A DNA stretch of 64,000 nt from Dyadobacter sp. LHD-138 (GCF_030929615.1 NZ_JAVFVU010000021.1:1-64000); one strand, 5' to 3'; shown: positions 45,521 to 56,800, numbered from the stretch's first letter. Translations and numbers: made by a program. Notes: generated by a model from the letters alone, not told the origin.

Positions 45521-46723
45521 ATGTTAAAAAATTTCAAACTTTATCCATTCCTCCTAGCTCTTGCAATAATCCCGCTGCTATATGCCTGCAAAAGCAATGA
45601 TGAAGAAACACCCCAACCTACGGAAGAAACCCAGGAAAAATATGCGGTTTGGTTGCAGATTGGAAGTTATCCCAACACAACGCAATATGTGCTGGGTACA
45701 AATTCACTGACAGAAGGTTCCATTAATCTTACCGGCCACGGTGCCGAAGTTACCGGGAAATCTGACTATGGAATTATTACCAAAGGAGGTTATTACTATT
45801 ATTACAATACCACGTCCGGGCGTTTGTCTAAATTCAAATATGAAAAAGAGCTTTACAACACCGTATTGGAAGTTCCCTTCACGCACCTGGCAAGTATCGG
45901 CGGATTTACGTGGATCGATGACAAAACATTATTCCTTGTCGGAACCAATGGAGACGCTCAAAAAGTGCATTACTCGGTTGTCAATACTGAAACTTTAAAA
46001 ACAACCAATGGTGTGCTTGATGCACCGGCAGTACCAGCAGGATTTGAAGAAATCAGTCTTGGAAATATTGAGTACACAAACGGTAAGGTATTTGTACAAT
46101 TTGGTTTTGCAGCCAAATATCCAGCACCCTGGCAAATAAAGACCAGCATTGGTGTCGTGGATTATGCTACGCTTAAATACGAAAAAACGCTTGAGAGCAC
46201 GATCTCAGCTGGTCCGGGGACAAATAAACTCTGGTTATCTTCTTCTTTTGTTGATGACAGCGGCAATACTTATTTCGCTACCAATGTGGAATGGAGCAAT
46301 ATTCCTGATAAAAAAACGGCCATCTACCGTATCAAAAAGCGTACCACAGTATTGGATGAGAGCTATGTGGTTAACTCTGGCACACTCGGATATCAAGGCG
46401 TTGGCTTGTTCTACATCGGCGGAACAAAGGCTATTCTCAAATATATTGATCCTGCTGTAACGGGTTCTACGCACATTTATGCCTTTGCCGTGATGGATCT
46501 TGAAACCGGAAAAATTACCCGGAAACTTTCAGAAATACCGAACGACGCAGACGCCTATATTCAAAACATCGTCGTGGAAGACGGTAAAGTATTCATGGTA
46601 ACAAACGCTGAAACCGGTAAAGATTACGTGTATGTCTATGACATCGCTGCCCAAACGGTAAAAACCGGTATTGAAATGATCGGTGGATACGACTGGATCC
46701 TTCGTATAGACAAAATGAGATAA
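45521..46723 (+). CDS. DUF4374-type lipoprotein (second copy)
   Basis: A 400-aa protein with signal peptide and lipobox LLYAC, then an acidic Thr/Glu-rich linker. It is a paralogue of the protein at 41507, sharing KGGYYYYYNTTSGRLSKFKYE, GFTWIDDKTLFLVG, KKTAIYRIKKRTTVLDESYV and the end YDWILRIDKMR. It probably works at the outer membrane with the receptor 60 bp upstream. A hairpin separates it from the PepSY gene. Confidence 0.8.
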   Translation: MLKNFKLYPFLLALAIIPLLYACKSNDEETPQPTEETQEKYAVWLQIGSYPNTTQYVLGTNSLTEGSINLTGHGAEVTGKSDYGIITKGGYYYYYNTTSGRLSKFKYEKELYNTVLEVPFTHLASIGGFTWIDDKTLFLVGTNGDAQKVHYSVVNTETLKTTNGVLDAPAVPAGFEEISLGNIEYTNGKVFVQFGFAAKYPAPWQIKTSIGVVDYATLKYEKTLESTISAGPGTNKLWLSSSFVDDSGNTYFATNVEWSNIPDKKTAIYRIKKRTTVLDESYVVNSGTLGYQGVGLFYIGGTKAILKYIDPAVTGSTHIYAFAVMDLETGKITRKLSEIPNDADAYIQNIVVEDGKVFMVTNAETGKDYVYVYDIAAQTVKTGIEMIGGYDWILRIDKMR

Positions 46724-46738
46724 TACCAAGTTAAATAA

Positions 46739-46770
46739 TCAGGCAGTCCGGGACGTTCCCGACTGCCTGA
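46739..46770 (+). terminator. Hairpin between DUF4374 and PepSY genes
   Basis: TCAGGCAGTC(C)GGGA pairs with TCCCGACTGCCTGA with one bulge. The T-tract is weak; it may set lower expression of the PepSY gene rather than stop transcription fully. Confidence 0.5.
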
Positions 46771-46785
46771 CAATTTCCTCCCCTG

Positions 46786-47949
46786 ATGACAATACTAAAA
46801 AAAATAAACGCCTGGCTTCACCTCTGGCTTGGACTTGCTTCCGGAATCATCGTATTCATTGTTGCACTTACCGGCTGCATTCTGGTTTTTGAACAGGAAT
46901 TTAAATCACTGACCCAACCCTGGCTGCATGCGGAACGGCCTGCCAACGCCCCTTATCTGCTACCATCGGTGATCAGAGAAAAAGTTTCACCGTTGTTCCC
47001 GGAAAAAGAAATCAGTGGGATCTGGTATTACGGGCACGAAAAAACGGCCAAAGTAAGCATGAATTCGGACTCGTCTGTTTTCGTAAACCCTTACGACGGC
47101 AAAGTGGTGGCAATTGTACATGAAGAAGATTTTTTTCACTGGGTTCTTGAAGGCCATACGGAACTCTGGATCGAAGCCAAAATTGGCGAAACAGGTATTG
47201 GTGAGACGATTGTATCCTATGCCACGCTGATATTTTTCATTCTGCTCATCACCGGCCTGATCTTGTGGTGGCCAAAAAAATGGAATAAATCCAACCGCGA
47301 TAAAAGTTTCAAAATAAAATGGAGCGCCCGGTTTAAGCGCATCAACTACGACCTGCATAATGTGCTCGGGTTTTACTCGCTTTTGGTTGCTTTGATCATC
47401 ACGATCACCGGGCTAAGCATGAGTTTTGCATGGATGTCAAAGAGTATCTATTGGCTGAGTTCGGCTGGCGGCATGCAGGCTCCCTACGTGAAGGCCGTTT
47501 CTGATACGACAAAAGCCGTTTCAAATTCCCTGATGCGAAACGTTGACATCGCCTTTCAAAAAGGTATTACCGAAATTGGCACCTACAATAAAGATGCCAT
47601 TATTGTTTCTTTTCCCGACGAACTATCCGAGCCCATTCCCCTGTGTACCGACATGTACAATGGCTCCTGGCGCTACGTTTATCTTGACCAGCACACACTA
47701 AAAGAACTGCCGTCAACGCAGGTTCACATTGATAAATTAAAACTGGCAGACTGGCTGCGACGGACAAACTACGCTTTACATGTTGGCGCGATCGGCAATC
47801 TGCCAACAAAAATACTGTACTTTCTGGCCAGTCTTATTTGCGCAACTTTGCCAATAACAGGATTTTACGTCTGGTGGGGACGCAGCAAGTGGGGAAGGTC
47901 TAAAAAAGGAAAAAAGCTTAAACCTTCATCCTTGCAGTCACAAATCTGA
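46786..47949 (+). CDS. PepSY-associated TM protein (siderophore-reductase-like)
   Basis: A 387-aa inner-membrane protein with four TM segments: WLHLWLGLASGIIVFIVALTGCILVFE, SYATLIFFILLITGLILWW, VLGFYSLLVALIITITGLSMSF and a last near ILYFLASLICATLPITGFYVWWGR. Conserved His residues (LHLWLG, FHWVLEGHTELW, NYDLHNVLGFYS, NYALHVG) could bind haem or iron. In Bacteroidota such proteins accompany TonB receptors and are suspected to reduce ferric siderophores in the periplasm. It closes the locus that starts with the sigma factor. Confidence 0.88.
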   Translation: MTILKKINAWLHLWLGLASGIIVFIVALTGCILVFEQEFKSLTQPWLHAERPANAPYLLPSVIREKVSPLFPEKEISGIWYYGHEKTAKVSMNSDSSVFVNPYDGKVVAIVHEEDFFHWVLEGHTELWIEAKIGETGIGETIVSYATLIFFILLITGLILWWPKKWNKSNRDKSFKIKWSARFKRINYDLHNVLGFYSLLVALIITITGLSMSFAWMSKSIYWLSSAGGMQAPYVKAVSDTTKAVSNSLMRNVDIAFQKGITEIGTYNKDAIIVSFPDELSEPIPLCTDMYNGSWRYVYLDQHTLKELPSTQVHIDKLKLADWLRRTNYALHVGAIGNLPTKILYFLASLICATLPITGFYVWWGRSKWGRSKKGKKLKPSSLQSQI

Positions 47950-48120
47950 TTCGCATCCAAAATTCATTTTATTAAACCTATTTCCAGGCATTTTACATGA
48001 CTGGTGTGTCCCCTTTTGCCTTTTCAGTTTCCAGTATTCTTCATTAACAAAAGTATATAAACGATGCGCATCGAAGACCCGATCAACCATTATTTAAACT
48101 AAAAAACTCACGCTCAAAAC

Positions 48121-50586
48121 ATGAAAATCATCAACAAATATGCCATTATCTGGCTGCTCGTTCTCTTTACTTTATCTCCTGCTTTAACATTTTCCCAGCA
48201 AATTCTTGTCGGAAATATTAAAGGAAAACTCCTTGACAGTAACCAAAAACCAGTTGAATTTGCCACGATTGCTTTACATAAAACAGCAGATTCAACGATC
48301 ATAAAAGGAACATTAAGTGATTCTTCCGGTCGGTTCATTTTTGAAAAAGTAACGGAGGGGGCCTATTATGTCCATACCCGCTTTTTGGGTTTCAAATCAT
48401 TCACCAGTAAAAGTTTCACGGTCTCGAAAGCCAGACATGAAATTGTTTTAGAAAACTTTACCCTCACGCCCGACGACAAAATACTGGATGCCGTTACCAT
48501 CACAGCCCAAAAACCATTGGTGGAACAGCATATCGACCGCACTGTTTTAAATATTGAAAACAGTATTCTGGCAGAAGGCAATACCGCCTTGGAGCTATTG
48601 GAAAAAGCACCCGGGATCAGTGTGGATGACGAAGGAAATATTTCCATGAAAGGAAAACCGGGCGTCAGTGTGATGTTAAACGGAAAACTTACGTATCTGT
48701 CGCAGCGCGAACTGACCACCCTGCTTCGTGGAACGTCTTCGGGCTCTGTTTCCAAAATTGAGCTGATTGCCAATCCTTCGGCGAAATATGATGCGGCCGG
48801 AAATTCGGGGATTATCAACATCGTTTTGAAAAAAAATGAGAAGGTCGGGATAAACGGGAATGCCTATGTGAATGTAGCCAGAAGTCGCGCCAATCGCTAC
48901 GGCGGCGGCCTTAATCTGAATTACCGCAGCGGAAAACTGAATGTCTTCGGGAGTTATGATCGTGCTTTCCGGGGAGAAATCGAATACCTTAGTTTTACCC
49001 GGCGGTTTTACGAAGGCGAAGTAGCCGGAACTCCAGACCGGATTTCCTATCAGAATTCTGCGACCAACGAACCTTTGTACACCAACAATTATAAAATTGG
49101 CGCCGATTTTTTCCTGAATGAAAAAAATACGCTTGGCGTGCTGGTCAATGGGAATTTCGGAAAATACATCAACGACAACAACACGACAAACTTGCTGGTG
49201 TCGTCAACAGGTGCCATTTTAAGCAATCCGCTGACACATAACGATAACCTGGACCGTTGGAACAGCAATGCCTATAACCTTAATTACGCCCATCAGTTTG
49301 AGAAAAGCGGCCACGAGCTCACGGTCGATCTGGACTATTCCAAAAATGACAACCGCTCCAACCAAAGTATGGACACAAAATACCAGCATGCAGAAAATAC
49401 GCACCTGGAAACCCGTTCCGTTCGCCGTGGATTTGTGCCGTCCCTTACCAATGTTTATGTAGGAAAACTTGACTATACACACCCTTTTGGAGAAAAAGCA
49501 AAGTTTGAAACCGGCTGGAAAAGCAGCTACGTTTCTGTTGACAACAACCTGAAATATGACACACTGCGCAACGGCTTATGGATTCCGGACCCTTCGTGGA
49601 GCAATCATTTTACTTACAAAGAGATGATCCACGCGGGTTATATCAATTTCAGCAAACAATTTGGCTCGCTAAGTTTGCAGGCTGGATTAAGAGGAGAAAA
49701 CACGCAGACAACCGGGCATCAGGTCACAACGGATTCGCTGGTTAAGCGCAATTATTTCCAGCTTTTCCCGAGTTTGTTTGTTACCAAAACCTTTACGCCA
49801 AACCACAGCGGGCAGGTTTCATACAGCCGCCGGGTCGAACGTCCGGACTATGATGATATGAATCCGTTCCGGTTTTTCCGCGATCCGTTTTTGTATTATG
49901 AAGGAAACCCGTTTTTAAGGCCGGAACTTACGCATTCGGTTGAGATGAGTCATACGTATAAGGGGAAATTCATCACCGCGATCAATTACAGCTACACTTC
50001 CGACGTGATGAACTGGATGATGGGTCAGGTGGATTCTTTGAACACAACCTATCAGAGTCCGCAAAACCTGAAAAGCATGATCAACTACGGCATTAGCTTA
50101 ACGGCTTCCTTGCAGCCCGCCAGCTGGTGGTCAAGCAACAGTTTCGGAAATTTTTTCAGAAATGAATACAAAGGCGACCAAAAGGGCGGAAACCTGAATA
50201 ACGGGATATGGAGTTTTTCTTTCAACAGCCAGAATACCTTCCAGCTGGGTAAAGGTTATTCAGCCGAACTGAGTGGCTTCTTTAACTCAAAATCCGTTTA
50301 TGGCGTTTTCGTTTCCAAAAGTTACTATGTGATTTCAATCGGCGGACAAAAACAGGTGCTGAACAAAAAAGGAACGATCAAACTGATGGTTAACGATATT
50401 TTCCAGACCCGGCAGCGCCGCAATACAGCCCGATACGAAAACCTGGACATGGACGGCCACATCCGTTTCGACAGCCGGATGGCGACAATCTCATTCTCCT
50501 ACCGCTTCGGAAAAGACATTACCCCAACCCGCAAACGCAGCTCCGGAAGCGAAGATATCCAGAACCGGGTGAAGGGCGGCAGTTGA
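48121..50586 (+). CDS. Outer-membrane receptor, carboxypeptidase-like domain plus OMP beta-barrel family
   Basis: An 821-aa protein with signal peptide (LTFSQQ). N-terminal carboxypeptidase-like domain: GNIKGKLLDSNQKPVEFATIALHKTADSTIIKGTLSD. Plug-like segment: LVEQHIDRTVLNIENSILAEG, then ALELLEKAPGISVDDEGNISMKGKPGVSVMLNGK. The large barrel has an SRRVERPDYDDMNPF motif typical of the OMP_b-brl_3/outer-membrane receptor family. It has its own start region 170 bp after the PepSY gene. The substrate is unknown. Confidence 0.9.
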   Translation: MKIINKYAIIWLLVLFTLSPALTFSQQILVGNIKGKLLDSNQKPVEFATIALHKTADSTIIKGTLSDSSGRFIFEKVTEGAYYVHTRFLGFKSFTSKSFTVSKARHEIVLENFTLTPDDKILDAVTITAQKPLVEQHIDRTVLNIENSILAEGNTALELLEKAPGISVDDEGNISMKGKPGVSVMLNGKLTYLSQRELTTLLRGTSSGSVSKIELIANPSAKYDAAGNSGIINIVLKKNEKVGINGNAYVNVARSRANRYGGGLNLNYRSGKLNVFGSYDRAFRGEIEYLSFTRRFYEGEVAGTPDRISYQNSATNEPLYTNNYKIGADFFLNEKNTLGVLVNGNFGKYINDNNTTNLLVSSTGAILSNPLTHNDNLDRWNSNAYNLNYAHQFEKSGHELTVDLDYSKNDNRSNQSMDTKYQHAENTHLETRSVRRGFVPSLTNVYVGKLDYTHPFGEKAKFETGWKSSYVSVDNNLKYDTLRNGLWIPDPSWSNHFTYKEMIHAGYINFSKQFGSLSLQAGLRGENTQTTGHQVTTDSLVKRNYFQLFPSLFVTKTFTPNHSGQVSYSRRVERPDYDDMNPFRFFRDPFLYYEGNPFLRPELTHSVEMSHTYKGKFITAINYSYTSDVMNWMMGQVDSLNTTYQSPQNLKSMINYGISLTASLQPASWWSSNSFGNFFRNEYKGDQKGGNLNNGIWSFSFNSQNTFQLGKGYSAELSGFFNSKSVYGVFVSKSYYVISIGGQKQVLNKKGTIKLMVNDIFQTRQRRNTARYENLDMDGHIRFDSRMATISFSYRFGKDITPTRKRSSGSEDIQNRVKGGS

Positions 50587-50606
50587 TTTAGGCTTTCGGT
50601 GGTCAT

Positions 50607-50659
50607 TTTAAAGTAAAAAGGATCTGATCCATGCAGACCAGATCCTTTTTACTTTAAAA
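50607..50659. terminator. 21-bp perfect hairpin between convergent genes
   Basis: The arms 50607-50627 and 50639-50659 are perfectly complementary (core AAAAAGGATCTG/CAGATCCTTTTT), with an 11-nt loop. A- and T-runs on both sides make it a bidirectional terminator for the receptor and sulfatase genes. Confidence 0.85.
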
Positions 50660-50736
50660 CCGGCAAAGATGACCGACGAAAAACAATCTATTTCACAGCC
50701 ATACTGAAAGCTGAAAGCCAATCGCTGACAGCCAAA

Positions 50737-52272
50737 TTATTTCCCGCTGTTAAACAACTTCAATGCTTCGTCGTCTTTGTATTGCACGATCAATGTTTTC
50801 AATTGTGCTTTCAGGCTTTTTATGATGGCCTCGTTTGCCTTTTCTCCGTAAACATTTTTAACCTCATGGGGATCTTTTTCCAGGTCAAACAACTCCCAGG
50901 TGTCGATTCCGCCGTAAAATCTTACCAGCTTATAACGTTTTGTTCTTACCCCAAAATGCGGGTAAACATGGTGAGGTTCCGGGAACTCGTAGTAGTGATA
51001 ATAAGCTGCGTCGCGCCATGGCGTGTTTGCTTTTGCATTTTTATCCAGCAACGGCAAAAATGATTTACCCTGGATATCCGCTGGAATTTTCGCACCCGCC
51101 AGGTCAAGCACCGTTGGTGCCCAGTCGATATTTGAAACCAATTTTTCCACTTTTGTTCCCGGCTTGATAACGCCCGGATAGCGGATCACAAATGGTGTTT
51201 TCAATGATTCTTCATAGATAAAACGCTTGTCAAACCAACCATGCTCACCCATGTAAAAACCCTGGTCAGATGCGTAGATCACGACCGTGTTTTTGGACAA
51301 ACCGGTTTTGTCAAGATAATCGAGAATCTTTCCGATGTTACGATCCAGACCGTTGGCAGTGGCCAGATAATCCTTGATATAACGCTGGTACTTCCATTCC
51401 GTCAGCGCTTTGCCAGACAGTTTTTTATCATCAAATTCCTTCGTGATCTTATCGTAGTAATCTTTGAAAATTTTCTTCTTCTCAGGAGAGAAAAACTTAT
51501 AGCCCGGAACCCTGTCATAATCCAGATGTACTTTCAAATCCTCCTTCAAACGCATCGTTTTTTCAATGCTCATATCCTGATCTTTCGCAGCCGCTCTGCC
51601 TGCATAATCATCATAAAAAGTTTCAGGCAACGGGAAGTTGATATCATCATAAGCACCTAAATCCTGCAAGTCAGGATGCCACTCGCGGTGCACCGATTTT
51701 TGACCAACAACCAGGAAAAACGGTTTTTTCTCATCACGCTTGTTGATCCAGTCCAGCGAACTTTCCGTAATGATATCGGCCACATAACCCTCTTTTCTGA
51801 TCGTATCGTTTGGTGCGGTGATAAACTGTGGATTGTAATAAATACCTTGTCCGGGCAGAATATTCCAGTAATCAAACCCAGTTGGCAGACTGTTTAAATG
51901 CAGCTTCCCAATCCATGCCGTCTGATATCCGCCCTTTTGAAGCAAATCGGGGAAGAGCTGCTGTGTGATATCAAATTTTGTTCTGTCGTTATTTTTATAC
52001 CCATTGATATGGCTGTATTTTCCCGTCAACAACGTAGCGCGGCTCGGTCCGCAAATCGAGTTGGTCACCAAATTGTTGGTAAGCAAAGCGCCTTCCCGGG
52101 CAATCCGGTCAATATTTGGTGTTTTGGCCAACTTATTTCCATAAGCCCCGATCGACTGATAAGCATGGTCGTCGGAAAATATAAAGATAATGTTGGGACG
52201 CTCTTTCGTCTGGGCGAAAATGCCGGACGAAAAGCTGATTAAACAAAGTAAAACTAGAACTGACTTTTTCAT
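50737..52272 (-). CDS. Sulfatase (type I, Cys-type formylglycine)
   Basis: About 511 aa from MKKSVLVLLCLISFSSGIFAQ, a signal peptide; the frame's earlier ATG adds ten residues. The N-terminal PNIIFIFSDDHAYQSIGAYG holds the metal-binding Asp pair. NSICGPSRATLLTGKYSH is the C-x-P-S-R site whose Cys74 is converted to formylglycine. Further metal ligands lie in VVIYASDQGFYMGEHGWFDKR. The C-terminal PHFGVRTKRYKLVRFYG is typical of glycan sulfatases. It removes sulfate from a polysaccharide, in line with the adjacent susCD genes. It needs an anaerobic-type or FGE maturase encoded elsewhere. Confidence 0.93.
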   Translation of the reverse strand: MKKSVLVLLCLISFSSGIFAQTKERPNIIFIFSDDHAYQSIGAYGNKLAKTPNIDRIAREGALLTNNLVTNSICGPSRATLLTGKYSHINGYKNNDRTKFDITQQLFPDLLQKGGYQTAWIGKLHLNSLPTGFDYWNILPGQGIYYNPQFITAPNDTIRKEGYVADIITESSLDWINKRDEKKPFFLVVGQKSVHREWHPDLQDLGAYDDINFPLPETFYDDYAGRAAAKDQDMSIEKTMRLKEDLKVHLDYDRVPGYKFFSPEKKKIFKDYYDKITKEFDDKKLSGKALTEWKYQRYIKDYLATANGLDRNIGKILDYLDKTGLSKNTVVIYASDQGFYMGEHGWFDKRFIYEESLKTPFVIRYPGVIKPGTKVEKLVSNIDWAPTVLDLAGAKIPADIQGKSFLPLLDKNAKANTPWRDAAYYHYYEFPEPHHVYPHFGVRTKRYKLVRFYGGIDTWELFDLEKDPHEVKNVYGEKANEAIIKSLKAQLKTLIVQYKDDEALKLFNSGK

Positions 52273-52320
52273 TCTTAGGAATTTAGAAAACGAATTTAGC
52301 AAAAAAATTAAAAAGGTTAT

Positions 52321-52361
52321 TTTGGGAAAAAGACCCGGTGTTTGCCGATCTTTTTCCCAAA
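52321..52361 (-). terminator. Intercistronic hairpin between susD and the sulfatase gene
   Basis: TTTGGGAAAAAGA and TCTTTTTCCCAAA form a perfect 13-bp stem with a 15-nt loop, 7 bp after the susD stop. It is probably a partial terminator or mRNA stabiliser that keeps sulfatase expression below that of susCD. Confidence 0.6.
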
Positions 52362-52367
52362 GATATT

Positions 52368-53828
52368 TTAATTGGTGTAACCTTTGTTCTGAGTCAGACT
52401 TTTATTCACATCCAGCTCCCGTTGCGGCAGTGGAAATAAAACGTGATAATCCTTGATCGCCGTATTCCCCTTCGCCTGTAACGTACTCAGTAACTTACCG
52501 GTACGCACCAGATCAAACCAACGGTGATTTTCAAAACCAAACTCCCATCTGCGTTCATCCAGAATAGCATCCTGCAAAGCCGTTTTGCTCAATCCCTGCA
52601 AATCGGTCGTTGCATTGGCCGTCGCAACCGGCTTGCCGTAAGCACGGCGGCGGACCTTGTTGATGGCCTCAAAAGCCTCGGCAGAAGGACCACCAATTTC
52701 ATTTAACGCTTCGGCATAAGTCAGCAAAAGATCGGAATAACGCAGGATCGGATAGTTCAAAGTCCCCTCACCCAGATTGGTTATCGTGGACGGATCGAAG
52801 AATTTATACCAATGCGGACGGAAAGTTGCTTTTCCTCCACCGGCATCGTATTCGGTGAAAAATGTACGGTCTTTGCGCAAATCTCCAACTTTGAAACTTT
52901 TGTAAAACTCCTCCGTCGGAACATCGGCACTATTACCGGCCACCGTACCACCGCCCGGAAGTGCTATGGTAGATCTTGGCAAGAAAAGCGCCATGGCAAA
53001 ACCGTTACCCGCACCGGTGTTTCCTTTGTTTTGAATGGCAAAAACGATCTCCTTGTTAAATCTGTTTTGCGGCGTAAAAACGTCAAAATAGTTATCAACC
53101 AAGCCAAATTGTGCGTTATCCAAAACCGATTTCGCTTTGTCTCTTGCCTTCGGATAATCTTTTAATGTCAGGTAAACCTTGGCAAGCAAACCAGTCGCCG
53201 AAGCTTTGGTGGCTCTTCCCACATTTGCCGTAGCATTGGTCGCATCCAGATTTTGTTCCGCAAATTCAAGATCCGAAATAATTTGCTCATATACTTTTGC
53301 CGCTTCGGTTCTTGGCACATTTACGTCGCCCAGAGAAGTAACCTGATTTAAAACCAACGGCACATCGCCAAACAATCTGACCATATTGAAATACAGCAAC
53401 GCTCTTGCAAATTTGGCTTCGCCCAGCAACCGGTTTTTCTTGGCATCCGCAAACGGAATGGCCGGAATTTTATCGATGGCCACATTGGCATTGGCAATGG
53501 TTTTGTAGACCGAAGTATAAAGCAGATAAATCCGGTCGTTAACGGGACCATAAGTGAAATTTTTCAGGGCAAAAATATTGGCATTGGCAACTCCCTGACC
53601 ACATTCGGCATTGTCAGTCGTGAGTTCTGCCAGCAAATAAATACCCCGGTAAAAGATATTGGATTGGTCGTTCAGACCATCATAAACCGCAACAAGGGCC
53701 GCATCGGCATCCGCCTCGGTTTTATAAAAATTGCTATCGACCATCAGCGATGCGGGATCTTCCTGCAAAAAGTCGTTGCACGAAGTAGCCGTCAGCACGA
53801 AAATAAACAGATATATTAACTTTTTCAT
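52368..53828 (-). CDS. SusD/RagB family glycan-binding lipoprotein
   Basis: A 486-aa protein with signal peptide and lipobox LTATSC. It has TPR-like helices and the SusD motifs EADADAALVAVYDGLND, NRLLGEAKFARALLYFNMVRLFGDVPL, YPILRYSDLLLTYAEALNEI and ILDERRWEFGFENHRWFDLVRTGKL. It sits on the cell surface as the lid of the SusC porin and binds glycan. It is 37 bp after susC in the same operon. Confidence 0.95.
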   Translation of the reverse strand: MKKLIYLFIFVLTATSCNDFLQEDPASLMVDSNFYKTEADADAALVAVYDGLNDQSNIFYRGIYLLAELTTDNAECGQGVANANIFALKNFTYGPVNDRIYLLYTSVYKTIANANVAIDKIPAIPFADAKKNRLLGEAKFARALLYFNMVRLFGDVPLVLNQVTSLGDVNVPRTEAAKVYEQIISDLEFAEQNLDATNATANVGRATKASATGLLAKVYLTLKDYPKARDKAKSVLDNAQFGLVDNYFDVFTPQNRFNKEIVFAIQNKGNTGAGNGFAMALFLPRSTIALPGGGTVAGNSADVPTEEFYKSFKVGDLRKDRTFFTEYDAGGGKATFRPHWYKFFDPSTITNLGEGTLNYPILRYSDLLLTYAEALNEIGGPSAEAFEAINKVRRRAYGKPVATANATTDLQGLSKTALQDAILDERRWEFGFENHRWFDLVRTGKLLSTLQAKGNTAIKDYHVLFPLPQRELDVNKSLTQNKGYTN

Positions 53829-53865
53829 CGGATCGTTTTTGATTAAATAATGGACGCGCTAAGGC

Positions 53866-56800
53866 TTAAAAGCTAAGGTTTACACCTACCAGGAATGAGC
53901 GAGAATTTGGATATGCATCCGAATCAATCCCACGCAAAATATTGTTTTGTCCCGACTGGTTGGTTTCAGGATCAAAACCGGTGTATTTGGTAATCACAAA
54001 CAAATTCTGCCCGGATACATACAATTTGGCATTGTTGATACCTGATTTTCTCAACCATGAATTGGGCAGGTTATAACCCAGAGAAAGTGAGCCCAGCCGT
54101 AGAAACGAACCATCCTCGATCTGCGCATCAGAAAACAGGAACGCGCGGTTCAGGGTAGCCCTTGGAATAGAATTGCTTGGATTTGTCGGCGTCCAGCGAT
54201 CTTTTACCCTGGCAGAACTGTTCTTTTGTCCCGTTGGCAGGTCAAGGTCTGCACGTGTGCTGTTCAGGATCTTGTTTCCATAAACATAGTTGAACGAAGC
54301 GCTCAGTTCGAATCCCTTATAGCTAAAATCGTTGGTAAAACCGCCGAAGAATTTAGGCTGTGCATTGCCGATAAACTGTCTGTCTTTTGCATCCAGCGTG
54401 CCATCTCCATTGATATCCTTGTATTTTCTGTCACCAGCTACGGCAGTTTTTTGCGGACCGTTTGCAATGTTATCACCCGTCTGGAAAATCCCATCACTGA
54501 CATAGCCGTAGAACGAGTTCAGCGGCTGGCCCGGCATAATCACCACAGGGTCATTGATTTTCAGGTAACCGTTGATCTCGCCTGTCAAGATCTGCGTCAC
54601 CGAACCAAGATCCAGTACCTTATTTTTATTGGCTGCGATGTTGAAATTGATATTCCATTTCAGATCCTTGTTCAATACAACGGCCTGTAGGCCAAGTTCC
54701 AAACCTTTATTTTCAATACTTCCGATATTTTGCAAAGCCGTTGAGAATCCTGTCGACCAGGGCACGTTGATGTTCAGCAACATATCGGTCGTCTTCTTGT
54801 AATATGCATCCACAGTCAGATTCAGACGGTTGCGTAGTAAACCGATGTCCAGACCCAAATCAGTCTGGGTCGTCGTTTCCCATTTCAGGTTCGGATTCGG
54901 GATATTGCCCGGGGAAAAACCTTTGACTACTTTGTCGCCAATGATATAACTCGCTCCCGACAAACCAGCCAGTGACTGGTAACTGTTAATTTCCTGATTA
55001 CCGATTTTACCATAACTCAAACGCAATTTCAACTCATCAATCGCGCTGATGTTTTTGATAAATTCTTCCTCAGACAATTTCCAGGCAACCGAACCGGACG
55101 GGAAAAATCCATACTTGTTATTATTACCAAATTTCGAAGAACCGTCCGCACGGCCCGTTAATGTCAGCAAATATCGGTCGTTGAAGCTGTAATTGATCCG
55201 GCCAATATAAGATAACAGACTCCAGTCCACCAGATTGGTTACCGGCGTGCTGATGATTGCGCCCGAACCAAGGTTATCCGCTCCCAGCAAATCGTTGACA
55301 AACCCGGACGCCGCCGATGTCAGCAGATTCCTCGTATATTTTTGAGCAGAAAAACCGGCCAGTGCTGTGATGGCATGTTTGTCAAAGGCTTTTGAATAAG
55401 TCAGCGTGTTTTCATTCAGCCAGGAAGTTCCATTGGCCGTTGAGACACGGCCAACCCCCTGCGCACTTGATCCCGCCAGAATTGTCCGCGGCGCATAATA
55501 TTTCTCACCGGTCGTCGTAATATCGGCACCAATACTCGTTCTGAATTCCAGACCGTCAATGATTTTATAACTTGCAAAAACATTTCCCAAAAACCGCGTG
55601 CTCACCGATTTATTGGTCAGTTCAAGCGCCGTTGCCACCGGGTTTCCAATCGGTATACCGCGGTCACTTTCCAGTACATAAGTGCCGTCTGCATTTCTGA
55701 TTTTCAGGATCGGGTTAAAATCAAGGGCCGATACAATCACCCCCTGGGTTCCTTCTCCCCCACCCGTGCTACTCAATGCCTGGTTTGCATTGGTATTGGC
55801 CACGCTGAAATTAGAACCAAAGGTCAGTTTGGAAGTCGCCTGCTTTTCAAAATTAAAACGGGCCGAATACCGTTTGAAATTGGAATTGATAATAATCCCG
55901 TCCTGATCAAAATAGTTGAGCGAAAGTGAATATTTCGTTTTCGCATCACCACCAGAAGCCGATACCTGATAGTTCTGAATCGGAGCCGACCGAAAAATTT
56001 CGTCCTGCCAGTTGGTTCCCGCACCAAAAGAAGCAATTTGTTCAGGTGTATAAATTACTTTCCCGTTGGCATCATTTACCAGCTGAGCGTATTCTGTTGC
56101 ATTCAAAAGCGGAAGTGTTTTTGAAACTTTCTGCACGCCGTAGTATGCGTTAAAATCAATTTTCAGTCTTCCCTCCTGCCCCTTTTTGGTTGTTACCAAT
56201 ACGACACCGTTTGCTCCCCGTGCACCATAAATCGCCGCCGCCGAGGCATCTTTCAAAACTTCGATCGACACAATATCATTGGGGTTGATCAGCGAAAGCG
56301 CATTGAGTTTCGGACCCACGGTTGCTCCGCCAGCCGTAGAAGCGTTATCATTAAATATCGGAAAGCCGTCAATAACATAAAGCGGTTCACTGCCCGTATT
56401 GACGGAATTGCTCCCGCGGATCCGGATACTGGTGGCCCCGCCGGGCTGGTTCGAAGTACTTGTTACCTGTACCCCGGCTGCCCTGCCACGCAGACCGTTG
56501 TCCAGCGACACAACCGGTGTTTTCTTAAACTGCGCCTCCGAAATTGAAGAAACGGAACCCGTCAGGTCACTCTTTTTCTGCGTACCATAACCGATCACAA
56601 CGAGTTCATTAAGCTGCTTGGTATCTTCCTGCAAAGTCACGTTGATAACACTGCAGCTATTGATAGAAACTTCCTGCGTAAGAAAACCAATTCCTGAAAA
56701 AACCAGAATCGCGTCCGGTGCCGCATTAATCGTATACTTCCCCTGCGCATCGGTAGCCGTTCCTGTCAGTGAATTCTTCACCAGAATATTGATTCCGGGA

